A DNA stretch of 63,549 nt. Origin: an uncultured Pelagibacteraceae bacterium (GTDB lineage: Bacteria; Pseudomonadota; Alphaproteobacteria; Pelagibacterales; Pelagibacteraceae). Shown here one piece after another: positions 18,188 through 27,999 of the stretch (its first letter is position 1; every line of letters begins with the position of its first letter). Location: contig CACDVM010000006.1 in NCBI GenBank assembly GCA_902556265.1, positions 1 to 63,549 of the forward strand, given 5' to 3'. The position numbers were made by a program, and so were the translations under genes. The notes under the pieces were generated by a model. It did not search any database, was not told the origin of the DNA, and was given only the letters and a program-made list of their open reading frames with translations.

Positions 18188-20571
18188 TAATTTTTTAAAT
18201 TAGGACTACTAGCTTCACCAACTGGTATAATTGTTAATTTTAAAAAGATATTTTCCTCAGGTTTAATATCCCTATCATTATAATAATCTTTGTTGTATTC
18301 AATTGATGCAGACAAGCAATCATTTTTATATTGGTACATTAAATTATAATATTCAGTTAAATCTGTGGTTTTATTTTCTCTTGTAGAAAATGATATATTA
18401 TTTGAGTCGTTAAATTCATATTTTGTAGTATTAAGTAAATATGAGTTTTGTTCAGAAGTGTTATTTTCATTTATATAATCAAAAGTTGTAACAAAGTTAT
18501 TAATACTAATTTCGGCAATTAAATTTTGATAATTTACTTCTCTAATATTATTTTTTCTGGAAGAATTATATTTCAAAGACAAATTATCGTACGGATTATA
18601 TGTTATCTCACTAAATAAATTTGACGTTTTTTGTCCTATTTGATTATTTTTGGGTAAATCTTTGTTTTCCTCAAGCCTTAAATTGCTTGCAATTTTGAAA
18701 CCAAACAAATCCTTGGAATTATCCTTATTAAATATAGTAAAATCATTGCCGAGAGTAATAGATGCTCCTCCCTCAATAGTATCGTCTACTGATAATCTAT
18801 TTAAATCATAGATATTATTTACATCAATTCTACTTTCATCCTTACTCAAATCTTTAGTATCGTAAGGGCTCAGTTTAAGAGCTAATTTAGGTTTTAATAT
18901 TTTTCGAAAATTATCATTTTCTTTTACCATTGGTAGTGAAGAGTTAAATTGAAATAAACCTGATAAATAGTAATTTTCATTTTCTTTAAATTTAGTAGAA
19001 TTTTGAGAGTCAGAATTCACGTTTTTAATAATAAAATCATAATTATTATAAAACCCATAATTAGATATTTTTGGATTAGAGTTAAAAATTAAATCATTAA
19101 TATTAGTTTTTTCAAAAATATTAGTTTGATAATTTCTTATAAGGTTGCTCGAGTTAAATAAAAAATTTCCATCTAGATTACTATTATTTTTAATATTTTT
19201 TGTTAAATTAATTCTAGGTAATATAAATTCAAATTTATCACTATTATTTTTTTTTGTTAAATCTTCATAAACTATTAAATCTGAATTTATTGAAAAACCA
19301 TCTGTATTTAAATTTAGATTAAGAGAGTTTTCTAAAATATCATATTCTGAAAAAAGAGGAGATTTTAATTTGTTTGCCTTTATGTAGGTATCATTTGAAG
19401 TTTTTTCCAGATTTAAATTAAAATTACTATTTTCGAAATAGTCGAAACTTAAAAGTTTATTATATTTATAAAAAAAGTGACTCTTTGAATTATTATCTTT
19501 TTCTTTAAATAAACTAAAATCACTAAAATGACTACTGTCTAAGTTTACTTGTCTAAATTCTGTTTGTAATAAAAATTTATCATCTGCAAAAAATCGGGGA
19601 GTAAAAGTCATATCTTTATTAACACCCATTGCATAAAAGTACGGAACACTTAAAAAATTATCTGAATTAGATGAATTTTTTATCATAGGAACTAAAAAAC
19701 CAGACTTTCTATCAACAGTAGGATCTGGATGAAAAAATTTTGGAAAATACATTACTGGGATATCATATATTTTTAACCAAGCATTTTTATAATCTATAAT
19801 TTTTTTTTCTTTGTCGTGTCTAATTTTTTCTGCAGATAGTTGCCAAGGAGGACAGTTATCAGATTTTTTACAAGTCGTAAAAACCCCTTTGGAAACTTCA
19901 GTTATTTTATTATCAAAGAAAATTGTCTTTCCTTTTAAACGAGGATCATTTTCTTTATTAAATGATTTATTATTTAAATCTATAGAAATATCCTTTCCAA
20001 TGAGCTGATTGGTAAAAGTATTTATATATGCTAATTTAGTATAAAAACTATTATTTTCAAAATCTTTAAAATTTGCATCTTCAATTTTTAATATATCTTT
20101 TTTAATTTCATAATTAAATGACTGTGTATCGAAGACATTATTAAATTGATCAACTAAAATTGAAGGAGTTTCAGAGTTTAGAATTTTTAATTCCCAATTA
20201 TAGGTGATTAAATTTGATTTAATTGAAATCTTTTTTTTTGTATCTAGAATCTTAACATCTTCTTTTGCAAGTAAAATAAAGTTTTTTTGATCTAAATTAA
20301 TTTCATTAAATTCTATCTCTAAATTGTCAGATTTGATAAATGCAACGCCATTATACGCTTTTAAAATATCTAATTTTTTATTATATCTAAAATCAATCGC
20401 TTGGATCTCTAAATTTTTATCAGCAGAAATTGCCTTTCCGTTTTTTGCTAAAATTGTATTTCCTTCTTCAATTATTTCAATTTCAGAAGTTTCAAAATTA
20501 AAAGGTTCGGCAAGTAAATGACCGTTAAAGATTAAACAAAACAAAAAAATTATTAAATATTTATTTTTCAT
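18187..20571 (-). CDS. lptD: LPS-assembly outer-membrane protein
   Basis: LptD forms the outer-membrane barrel that inserts lipopolysaccharide. The 794-residue protein has a signal peptide, an OstA-like periplasmic beta-jellyroll (about 25-190), the cysteine-bearing junction TTCKKSDNCPPWQL, then the barrel with PVMYFPKFFHPDPTVDRKSG, a strong LptD signature. A third cysteine lies near the C-terminus (KNDCLSA), where E. coli has its second disulfide pair, so at least one barrel-jellyroll disulfide is possible. It overlaps lptG by 11 nt (ATGAAAAATAA). Confidence 0.93.
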   Translation of the reverse strand: MKNKYLIIFLFCLIFNGHLLAEPFNFETSEIEIIEEGNTILAKNGKAISADKNLEIQAIDFRYNKKLDILKAYNGVAFIKSDNLEIEFNEINLDQKNFILLAKEDVKILDTKKKISIKSNLITYNWELKILNSETPSILVDQFNNVFDTQSFNYEIKKDILKIEDANFKDFENNSFYTKLAYINTFTNQLIGKDISIDLNNKSFNKENDPRLKGKTIFFDNKITEVSKGVFTTCKKSDNCPPWQLSAEKIRHDKEKKIIDYKNAWLKIYDIPVMYFPKFFHPDPTVDRKSGFLVPMIKNSSNSDNFLSVPYFYAMGVNKDMTFTPRFFADDKFLLQTEFRQVNLDSSHFSDFSLFKEKDNNSKSHFFYKYNKLLSFDYFENSNFNLNLEKTSNDTYIKANKLKSPLFSEYDILENSLNLNLNTDGFSINSDLIVYEDLTKKNNSDKFEFILPRINLTKNIKNNSNLDGNFLFNSSNLIRNYQTNIFEKTNINDLIFNSNPKISNYGFYNNYDFIIKNVNSDSQNSTKFKENENYYLSGLFQFNSSLPMVKENDNFRKILKPKLALKLSPYDTKDLSKDESRIDVNNIYDLNRLSVDDTIEGGASITLGNDFTIFNKDNSKDLFGFKIASNLRLEENKDLPKNNQIGQKTSNLFSEITYNPYDNLSLKYNSSRKNNIREVNYQNLIAEISINNFVTTFDYINENNTSEQNSYLLNTTKYEFNDSNNISFSTRENKTTDLTEYYNLMYQYKNDCLSASIEYNKDYYNDRDIKPEENIFLKLTIIPVGEASSPNLKN

Positions 20572-21637
20572 TAACTCTAATTAAACCTATGATTGCAAAT
20601 ATAGAAATAAATAAAATTGGCAAGAAAATAGATAAAACAATTGGTATCTTTCCGTTATTTCCAAGGGAGCTGAACATGAAATTGACATAGTATATGATTA
20701 CCGACATCAAGATACCCAAAATAACATGAAAAAATAAGGATTTATCTTTCTTAAAATTGAACATTATGATTGAGGACATAATTGTCAATACACCATAAAA
20801 AAAAGGCGTTGAAAAAAGTTTTAGCATATGAATGACTATTTCGTCAGAGGAATAACCTAAACTTTCATAATCTTTTTTTAAATTAAAAAGCTCTAAAATA
20901 TTTAGCGTAGAAATATTAGAAAATAAATTGCTTATTTTTTTCTGGTCAAAATTTGTTTCAATTTCAAGATTTTGATAATTATTAGAAATATTTTCTTTGG
21001 TAATAGTTGAGTTTTTGATAATCCATTTTTTTTGACTAATGTCTACTTCTTTCGATTGAATTGTATTTCCTAAATTAAATTTTTTATCGAATTCATAAAT
21101 TATTACGTCAACTAAATAATTATTTTTAATATTCGTGGCCTTGACTATATATATATTTTCTTTAATTTCATCTTTAAGCCACAACCCACTGTCTGTTACA
21201 ACTGCAAGATATTTGTTATCATTTGAAAAATTATTTTTGATATCAGTATAAATAAATTTAAGTTTAGAAGCTACATTATAATAAATAAAAACAGTTAATA
21301 AACCCATTATCAATGATGAGAAAAAAAGGAGTTTAATAATTTTAAAATTACTTAATCCATTTACTTTTAATAAGCTCAGTTCTTCTTTTCTAAAAAGATC
21401 ATAAAATAAAAATTGAGTAGATATCAAAAATATAAATGGAAACATTTCGAATAAAGTTATGGGTGCACTTAATAATGTAAGAAAATAAGGAAATAAAAAA
21501 TTTACATCTAAATTTTTAAAAAAGGATATTTCCTCTAAAATACTTAAAATTATAACTAAGGAAAAAAAAATTATACTGATAGTAATAAATTTGTTTATAA
21601 AACTTTTAAGTATATATTTTTCATATGTTCTAAACAT
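20561..21637 (-). CDS. lptG: LPS export ABC transporter permease LptG
   Basis: One of two permeases of the LptB2FG complex, which extracts lipopolysaccharide from the inner membrane. The 358-residue protein has three N-terminal and three C-terminal transmembrane helices around a periplasmic domain. The motif FRKEELSLLKVNGLS is the coupling helix that contacts the LptB ATPase. It is second in the lptF-lptG-lptD order and overlaps lptF by 8 nt. The lptF/lptG assignment rests on gene order and similarity. Confidence 0.88.
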   Translation of the reverse strand: MFRTYEKYILKSFINKFITISIIFFSLVIILSILEEISFFKNLDVNFLFPYFLTLLSAPITLFEMFPFIFLISTQFLFYDLFRKEELSLLKVNGLSNFKIIKLLFFSSLIMGLLTVFIYYNVASKLKFIYTDIKNNFSNDNKYLAVVTDSGLWLKDEIKENIYIVKATNIKNNYLVDVIIYEFDKKFNLGNTIQSKEVDISQKKWIIKNSTITKENISNNYQNLEIETNFDQKKISNLFSNISTLNILELFNLKKDYESLGYSSDEIVIHMLKLFSTPFFYGVLTIMSSIIMFNFKKDKSLFFHVILGILMSVIIYYVNFMFSSLGNNGKIPIVLSIFLPILFISIFAIIGLIRVNEK

Positions 21638-22745
21638 TTTTAACCCTCATGTAAAAAAATAAATAAATAAAAAAGAAACTTATCCAAGGTATTAAAAGAT
21701 ATAATGAAGTAGCTAAATTTGAAACAGTGGAATATCTAAGTGAAGCTTCAGAAATAATCAAAATTAAAAAGGTAGATAAAAAAACTATTCTTTTATTTTT
21801 TTCATAATTTAAATTATTTTTTGGAATAATTACTAAGAAACAACACATTACTGCAATTATAGGTAAATATAAAGGTTTATAGAATCTTTTAAATAATTCT
21901 TGTAAAATATCGTTAAGAATATTTTTTTCACATAAGAACAAATCTTGTTTTTCAATAAATTTATTACCAATGATTTTATAGCTACAACTAATTAATTCTT
22001 TTGAAGGAAGTTCTTGAATTTTTGGATTTAAAATAGAGCTCGTTGAATATTCAGCTAAATTAAAATCTATTTGATCAAATTTGAATGAATTAATTTTAGT
22101 TTCTTCCTTGTCTAATATTCTACCGTTATAAAGTCTGAATAATTTTTTTCCATCATTATCAAGTAAAATACCATTTTTAGCATATATCACTCTTGAATTT
22201 GTTTTAGATGAATCATCTAGAAAAATATTAGAGTAAGTTCCATTCTCATTTTTTTTATCAATAAAAATTGTTAAACCTTCTACTGCATTTATAAACTTCC
22301 CCTCTTTGATTAAGGATGTAAAAAAATCAATATTTGAATTTTTAAGATATTCACGTGCTTTGAGTTGAGATAAAGGAGAAAAAAAACCCCCAATCAAAAT
22401 TTGTAAAAATGTTAAAATTAAAGATAGAATGATAATTTTATTTGCAAAATTGATTTTACTTACTCCGAAAGTCCAAAAAATTAGCATTTCATTCTTATTT
22501 TCATAATCTGTAATAATATAAAAAAGAGATATAAAAAAAATAAAAGGAATTATTCTGTGAATAATTTTTGGAAAATTGAGTAAAATGTATGAAAAATAAG
22601 TTTTTAATCCGTGCCCATCTTGAGTAACAAAATCAAAATAATTTACAGCCTGTAAAGTCCAGACTATTAAACCTATAGTAAAACACATTATTAAGAAAAA
22701 TATTGAGGTATCTGAGGCAAATTTGAGAAATATTAATTTTTTCAT
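21630..22745 (-). CDS. lptF: LPS export ABC transporter permease LptF
   Basis: Partner permease of LptG in the lipopolysaccharide export complex. It has six transmembrane helices in two groups and a periplasmic beta-jellyroll domain between them (about 150-270). The coupling helix reads NEMLIFWTFGVSK. I prefer ATG 22745 (371 residues, MKKLIFLKF); a GTG six codons upstream (22763) is open, and neither has a good ribosome-binding site. It is divergent from pepA, the conserved alphaproteobacterial layout. Confidence 0.88.
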   Translation of the reverse strand: MKKLIFLKFASDTSIFFLIMCFTIGLIVWTLQAVNYFDFVTQDGHGLKTYFSYILLNFPKIIHRIIPFIFFISLFYIITDYENKNEMLIFWTFGVSKINFANKIIILSLILTFLQILIGGFFSPLSQLKAREYLKNSNIDFFTSLIKEGKFINAVEGLTIFIDKKNENGTYSNIFLDDSSKTNSRVIYAKNGILLDNDGKKLFRLYNGRILDKEETKINSFKFDQIDFNLAEYSTSSILNPKIQELPSKELISCSYKIIGNKFIEKQDLFLCEKNILNDILQELFKRFYKPLYLPIIAVMCCFLVIIPKNNLNYEKNKRIVFLSTFLILIISEASLRYSTVSNLATSLYLLIPWISFFFIYLFFYMRVKNV

Positions 22746-22803
22746 TGAAAATATTTTTACCACATATATAGCATTTGCTCGTATAAAGTGTATTTAAAAA
22801 TTT

Positions 22804-24261
22804 ATGTCTATTACAATTAATTATAAAAAAGGTGGATCTAAGAACTTTTCTACCAATCTAGTCTTATTTACTGACGATAAATTCAATGTAAATAAATTAA
22901 AAAAATATTTTTCTATTTCAGAATTTTCCTACATAAGTGACTTATTAAAAACTAGTGATTTAAAAAAAAATTTATATATCTTTGAGGTAAATTCAAAAAA
23001 AAATATAGCTCTAATATCTATCAAAAATAATTTAAAAATTTTTGATATAGAAAAATTAGGTTCTGAATTTTTTGAACGGATAAACTATGGCAAAAATACT
23101 GAGTATTTTATTAACTCTGATAGCATAAGTAGTAAACAAGAAAATTTTATTGGTCATTTTTTACACGGATTAAAATTAAAATCTTATGAATTTACAAAAT
23201 ATAAAACAAAAAAAAAATTAAGACATATCTCACTAAATATAATTGGAAATAAAAATAAACTTTCTGCTAATAACCAACTAAAATTTAATGCGTTAGAGAA
23301 AGGAACTTTTTATGCTAGAGATTTAGTATCTGAACCAGGAAATATTTTACATCCAGATGAATATGCAAAAAGGATTAATTCTTTGAAAAAAATTGGTCTT
23401 AAAATAAATATTTATGATGAAAAAAAATTAAAAAAACTTGGTATGAATGCTTTACTTGGCGTGGGCCAAGGCAGCATTAGAGGATCTTATCTTGTTACAA
23501 TGGAATGGAAAGGATTGAAAAATAATAAAAAACCATTAGCATTTGTTGGCAAGGGTGTTTGTTTTGATACCGGTGGTATTTCTCTAAAACCAGCAAAATT
23601 TATGGAAGATATGACTTATGATATGGCTGGTTCGGCAGTAGTGGTTGGTTTAATGAAAAACCTAGCGTTGAGGAAAGCCAAAGTTAATGCAGTAGGAGTT
23701 GTCGGATTGGTAGAAAACATGCCAGGAGGAAATGCCCAAAGGCCGGGTGATATTGTAAAATCTTATAGCGGTAAAACAATTGAAATATTAAATACAGATG
23801 CTGAAGGGAGATTAGTATTGGCAGACGCTTTAACCTTTACAGAAAAAAAATTTAAACCTGAGTTTATTATAGATTTAGCAACTTTAACTGGAGCTATAAT
23901 TGTCTCTTTGGGATCTGAGTATGCTGGCTTATTTTCAAATGACGATAGTTTATCAGAACAAATTGTTAACGCTGGTAATAAAGTTGATGAAAAAGTTTGG
24001 CGAATGCCTTTACATAAAAATTTTGATAAACTTATAAATTCAAAAAATGCAGACATGCAGAATATAAACTATGTGGGTGGCGCAGGGTCAACTACGGCTG
24101 CACAATTTTTACAAAGATTCATTTTAAACAAAACACCCTGGGCTCATTTAGATATAGCAGGTATGGCTTTTTCAAAATATGGTGGAGCTTTAAATTCAGG
24201 TGGAGCAACTGGTTTTGGAGTAAGATTATTAAATAAACTAATAGAGGATGATTATGAGTAA
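22804..24261 (+). CDS. pepA: Leucyl aminopeptidase (M17)
   Basis: A cytoplasmic dizinc aminopeptidase that recycles peptides. The 485-residue protein has a variable N-terminal domain and a conserved catalytic domain with VGKGVCFDTGGISLKP, the metal-binding DMAGSA and the M17 signature NTDAEGRLVLADAL. Some PepA proteins also bind DNA, which cannot be judged here. It is divergent from lptF, and its last codons hold the Shine-Dalgarno and start of ndk. Confidence 0.95.
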   Translation: MSITINYKKGGSKNFSTNLVLFTDDKFNVNKLKKYFSISEFSYISDLLKTSDLKKNLYIFEVNSKKNIALISIKNNLKIFDIEKLGSEFFERINYGKNTEYFINSDSISSKQENFIGHFLHGLKLKSYEFTKYKTKKKLRHISLNIIGNKNKLSANNQLKFNALEKGTFYARDLVSEPGNILHPDEYAKRINSLKKIGLKINIYDEKKLKKLGMNALLGVGQGSIRGSYLVTMEWKGLKNNKKPLAFVGKGVCFDTGGISLKPAKFMEDMTYDMAGSAVVVGLMKNLALRKAKVNAVGVVGLVENMPGGNAQRPGDIVKSYSGKTIEILNTDAEGRLVLADALTFTEKKFKPEFIIDLATLTGAIIVSLGSEYAGLFSNDDSLSEQIVNAGNKVDEKVWRMPLHKNFDKLINSKNADMQNINYVGGAGSTTAAQFLQRFILNKTPWAHLDIAGMAFSKYGGALNSGGATGFGVRLLNKLIEDDYE

Positions 24262-24664
24262 TAAAGAACAAACACTATCAATAATTAAGCCAGATGCTGT
24301 CGAAAGAAATTTAGATAATGAAATTAAAGAGATATTTAAAAATAATGGATTTAAGATATTAAAAGAAAAAAAAATTCAACTTGAAAAAATTGAAGCAGAG
24401 AAATTTTATAAAATTCATGAAACTAAGCCATTTTATAATGATCTCTGTGCGTACTTATCATCTGCACCAATTGTTGTGATGGTCCTTGAAAAAGAAAATG
24501 CAGTTCGTTCAAATAGAGATTTAATGGGAGCGACAAATCCTAATGATGCTGAAGAAGGCACAATAAGAAAAAAATATGGAATATCTATTGATAAAAATTC
24601 TGTTCATGGATCAGATAGTATTGAAAATGCAAAAATTGAGATAGATTTTTTCTTTAAAGATTAA
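24254..24664 (+). CDS. ndk: Nucleoside-diphosphate kinase
   Basis: It balances nucleoside triphosphates by a phosphohistidine ping-pong mechanism. The 136-residue protein begins SNKEQTLSIIKPDAVERN and contains the active-site histidine in NSVHGSDS. I chose ATG 24254 rather than ATG 24248 because GAGG at 24244-24247 is then 6 nt away. The gene starts 8 bp before the pepA stop, so it is coupled to pepA. Its 3' end overlaps the convergent purN by 11 nt. Confidence 0.95.
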   Translation: MSNKEQTLSIIKPDAVERNLDNEIKEIFKNNGFKILKEKKIQLEKIEAEKFYKIHETKPFYNDLCAYLSSAPIVVMVLEKENAVRSNRDLMGATNPNDAEEGTIRKKYGISIDKNSVHGSDSIENAKIEIDFFFKD

Positions 24665-25232
24665 TAACTTTAAGAATAGCTTTTGGATACAATTTGTGTT
24701 CTTGAACCAAAATTTTTTTTGAAAGTGTTTTTGGTGTTTCATTTTTGTTTATTCTTACTTTTTTTTGAAGAATAATTTTTCCAGAGTCTAATTTTGAACT
24801 TACAAAATGAACAGTGCAACCCGAGAATTTTTCTCGATTTTCTATAGCTCTTTCATGGGTATTTAAACCTTTAAATTTTGGAAGAAGAGATGGATGTATA
24901 TTCAATATTTTTCCACCAAAATTATCAATAAAATCTCTTGATAGAATCTTCATAAATCCTGCTAGACAAATTAAACGTATTTCACTTTTTTTTAATTCAA
25001 AAAGTAGTTTTTTTTCAGCTAATTTTTTATTTTTAAAATTTAATATTTTTTTTTTAATTTTGAAAGTTTTTGCAAATCCCAAGCCTTTTGAACTTGGATT
25101 GTTGGAAATGATAAGACTAATTTCTATTGGTGAATTTTTTTGTTTTGAAAATTTTATAAGAGACTTTAAATTACTTCCTGTTCCAGAGATAAAAACTGAA
25201 GTTTTTATTTTCTTAGTTCCAATTAACCGCAT
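24654..25232 (-). CDS. purN: Phosphoribosylglycinamide formyltransferase
   Basis: It transfers a formyl group from formyl-tetrahydrofolate to GAR in purine synthesis. It shows the GAR-binding SGTGSNLKSLI, the catalytic region NIHPSLLPKFKGLNTHERAIE and GCTVHFVSSKLDSG. I place the start at ATG 25232 (192 residues, normal length); the open frame extends 14 codons further, inside purM. It overlaps purM by 20 nt, the usual purM-purN pair. Confidence 0.93.
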   Translation of the reverse strand: MRLIGTKKIKTSVFISGTGSNLKSLIKFSKQKNSPIEISLIISNNPSSKGLGFAKTFKIKKKILNFKNKKLAEKKLLFELKKSEIRLICLAGFMKILSRDFIDNFGGKILNIHPSLLPKFKGLNTHERAIENREKFSGCTVHFVSSKLDSGKIILQKKVRINKNETPKTLSKKILVQEHKLYPKAILKVINL

Positions 25233-26241
25233 TGTTAAGTTTAATTTTATTTTTACCCTTAGATATTTGACCAATCACATAAGGTCTGTATTCTTTTGAG
25301 AAATATTTAATTATTTTATTATATTTTTTTTTATTAATGATTATACAAAAGCCAATTCCACAATTGAAAGTTCTAAGCATTTCGTTATCTGATATATTAT
25401 TTTTTTTTAACCATTTGAAAATTTTTGAAGGTTTAATTTTATCTAAATAAATCTCAGCAATTAAATTTTCTGGAATAATTCTTTTAATATTATCAGCTAA
25501 ACCACCACCTGTAATATTTGCACAACCGTTTATCAAATTTTTATCAATTAAACTTAGAATTTCTTTCACATAAATTTTTGTTGGTTTTAAAAGTTCAGTT
25601 TTTAAAAATTTATCATTTTTAATATTAATCTTTTTTTTCTTTAAAATATGTCTGACAAGAGAAAAGCCATTTGAATGAAGCCCACTTGATGGAATAGCTA
25701 GTATAAGATCATTTTTTTTTATTTTATTTTTGTTTAAAATTTTTTGTTTACCTACTACGCCAACCGCAAATCCAGCTATATCAAATTTTCCTTTTTCATA
25801 AGTATCTGGCATTTCAGCTGTTTCACCACCCACTAATTCACACTGAGATTGTTTACATCCATTTAAAATTCCTTTGATTATCGATTTCAATTTGATTAAA
25901 TTTATTTTATTAATTGATATATAATCCAAAAAAAAAAGTGGTTTTGCACCCTGAACAATTAAATCATTAACACTCATAGCGACTAAATCAATTCCGATTG
26001 TATCGTATTTATTTAGTGTATTTGCAATTTCGATTTTCGTACCGACACCATCTGTACAAGCAACAATTTTTGGAGTTTTTATATTTTTAGGAATATCTGA
26101 TATAGAACCAAAACCACCAATATTAGAAAACTTTTTTTTGCCTTTTTTTTGTGATGATAATTTAGCAATGAATTTTACAAAATTATCTGCTGCATTAATA
26201 TTTACTCCACTTTTTTTATAGGTAAATAAGTTTTTATTCAT
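25213..26241 (-). CDS. purM: Phosphoribosylformylglycinamidine cyclo-ligase
   Basis: AIR synthetase closes the imidazole ring in purine synthesis. The 342-residue protein begins YKKSGVNINAADNFV and has CTDGVGTKIEIA, VGGETAEMPDTY and LIPSSGLHSNG-like (AIPSSGLHSNGFSLVR) motifs. The start is only 11 bp from the divergent DUF2066 start, so its promoter must lie partly inside that gene. It is followed by overlapping purN. Confidence 0.95.
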   Translation of the reverse strand: MNKNLFTYKKSGVNINAADNFVKFIAKLSSQKKGKKKFSNIGGFGSISDIPKNIKTPKIVACTDGVGTKIEIANTLNKYDTIGIDLVAMSVNDLIVQGAKPLFFLDYISINKINLIKLKSIIKGILNGCKQSQCELVGGETAEMPDTYEKGKFDIAGFAVGVVGKQKILNKNKIKKNDLILAIPSSGLHSNGFSLVRHILKKKKINIKNDKFLKTELLKPTKIYVKEILSLIDKNLINGCANITGGGLADNIKRIIPENLIAEIYLDKIKPSKIFKWLKKNNISDNEMLRTFNCGIGFCIIINKKKYNKIIKYFSKEYRPYVIGQISKGKNKIKLNNAVNWN

Positions 26242-26252
26242 TACTATAAGGT

Positions 26253-27332
26253 ATGAAATTTAATAATATTATAATCATTAAAAAAAACTTATATATTTTT
26301 TTTCTTTTAGGATCTTTAATTATATTTTTTTTTTCCACAACTAAATCTAATGCAAAGGCATTTGAAGTGGATAATATTGAGATTTCTAAGCCATTTGAGA
26401 TTAATTTTGATAAAAATAAAATAATAGATCTAGGCTTTAAAAAAGGTTTCAGAGAATTAATTTCGTTGATTGTTAATTCTGATGATCAAAAAAAAATTAA
26501 TCAAATTAAGTTGAACCAAATTAAAGGTATGATTGAAACATTTTCAATCAAAGAAGAAAAATTCATAAATGAAACTTATTATGTAAAATTAGGTATATTA
26601 TTTAACAAAAAAAAAGTTTTCAATTTTTTAGAGAAGAAAAATATATTTCCATCTATCCCGAATAAAAAAAAATTTTTATTTATACCAATTTTAATTGATG
26701 AAAATAAAAAAGATTTATTAAATTTTTCGAATAATTCAATTTATAATAAATGGAATTATTTTTTAAAGAGTTATCATTTAATAGAATATATTTTACCCGA
26801 AGATGATTTAGAGGATATTAATTTTATTAAAAGAAATTTTGATACAATCGAGCAATATGATTTTAGAGATATAACTAAAAAATATCTTTTAAAAGACTCT
26901 ATAATTTTATTAATTTTTAAAAAAGAAAATGAAATTAGGGTTTTGTCTCGAATAAATATTAAAGACAAAGTAACTTTGAAAAATCAATCATTTTTAAATG
27001 TCGATATTGATAGAGAAGATCAAGCTAAAAAAATCATTAATGAACTGAAAAATATTTACGAAGATTATTGGAAAAAATCTAATCAAATAAATACTTCAAT
27101 TAAATTAATACTGAATATTAAAGTAACTAATTCCAATAATGATAAAATTTTGAAATTTGAAAAAAAATTGAAAGAAACAGATTTGATATATGATTTTTTT
27201 ATTACTAAATTTAATAAAAATAATATATTTTATGAAATAGTTTTTAATGGTTCTCAAAATACCTTTTTAAAAACAATGGGTGAAAGTAATTATAATTTTG
27301 ACACCCAAAATAAATTATGGATTTTAAAATGA
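26253..27332 (+). CDS. DUF2066 family secreted protein
   Basis: A 359-residue protein with an N-terminal hydrophobic signal segment (about residues 10-31, ending near SNAKA) and a mixed alpha/beta body. The motif pattern (VDNIEISKPFE, then a helix with GFRELISLI) and its place between purM and hdaA fit the DUF2066 family, which is conserved at this locus in alphaproteobacteria. The function is unknown; it is likely periplasmic or membrane-anchored. A Shine-Dalgarno-like AAGG lies 2 nt before the ATG, unusually close. Confidence 0.72.
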   Translation: MKFNNIIIIKKNLYIFFLLGSLIIFFFSTTKSNAKAFEVDNIEISKPFEINFDKNKIIDLGFKKGFRELISLIVNSDDQKKINQIKLNQIKGMIETFSIKEEKFINETYYVKLGILFNKKKVFNFLEKKNIFPSIPNKKKFLFIPILIDENKKDLLNFSNNSIYNKWNYFLKSYHLIEYILPEDDLEDINFIKRNFDTIEQYDFRDITKKYLLKDSIILLIFKKENEIRVLSRINIKDKVTLKNQSFLNVDIDREDQAKKIINELKNIYEDYWKKSNQINTSIKLILNIKVTNSNNDKILKFEKKLKETDLIYDFFITKFNKNNIFYEIVFNGSQNTFLKTMGESNYNFDTQNKLWILK

Positions 27333-27342
27333 GAAATAATAA

Positions 27343-27999
27343 ATGAGTCAATCAATATTAAAATTTAATTACGAACAAAATCATAATGATGATGATTTTT
27401 TTGCCTCTAAAAGCAATATTCATATTTTAGATTTTCTCAATAAGTGGCCTAAATGGGAAAAAAATTTTTATAATATAAGTGGTGAAAATTTTTCGGGCAA
27501 AACTCATTTAATTAATATTTTTTTAAAAAAATTTAAAGGAATAAAATTAGAAGCCAATTTATTAAATGACAATAATTTAAAAGATATTAAAATTTATCAA
27601 AATATAGTTTTAGAAAATTTAGATGAAAATATAAATGAAAAATTAGTTTATACACTTTTCAATTTAATCGAACAGGACAACAAGTATTTAATCGTCACCT
27701 CTGCTATACCAATTGTAAATATTAAATTCAATTTAGCTGATTTAAGATCTAGAGCAAAATATTTTCTACTTAATAGTATAGAAAAACCTGATGATGAATT
27801 AATGTTTGCCTTAATTATAAAAAATTTATCTGACCGTCAGATTTCTCTTGATAAAAAGTTGATTAATTTTGTTGTTAAAAGAATTGACAGATCTTATAGT
27901 AAAATATTTGATTTTATATATAAGATTGACGAATTAAGTTTAAAAAAAAAAAAATCCATTGATTTAAAAATTATAAAAGAAGTTTTGGAGTATAATTGA
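27343..27999 (+). CDS. hdaA: Hda-like regulator of DnaA
   Basis: HdaA stimulates hydrolysis of DnaA-bound ATP after initiation, together with the sliding clamp. The 218-residue AAA+ protein starts SQSILKFNYEQ, a plausible clamp-binding QL/QF-type segment, and has a DnaA-like fold with Walker A GENFSGKTH (about 48-56). An ADLRSRAKY segment matches the sensor/arginine-finger region of the DnaA family. The DnaA DNA-binding domain is absent. The order DUF2066-hdaA is conserved in alphaproteobacteria. Confidence 0.85.
   Translation: MSQSILKFNYEQNHNDDDFFASKSNIHILDFLNKWPKWEKNFYNISGENFSGKTHLINIFLKKFKGIKLEANLLNDNNLKDIKIYQNIVLENLDENINEKLVYTLFNLIEQDNKYLIVTSAIPIVNIKFNLADLRSRAKYFLLNSIEKPDDELMFALIIKNLSDRQISLDKKLINFVVKRIDRSYSKIFDFIYKIDELSLKKKKSIDLKIIKEVLEYN

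Noticed and set aside
24814-25299. 161-codon plus-strand open frame
   Set aside because: It is the shadow of purN and purM, which have clear catalytic motifs on the other strand.
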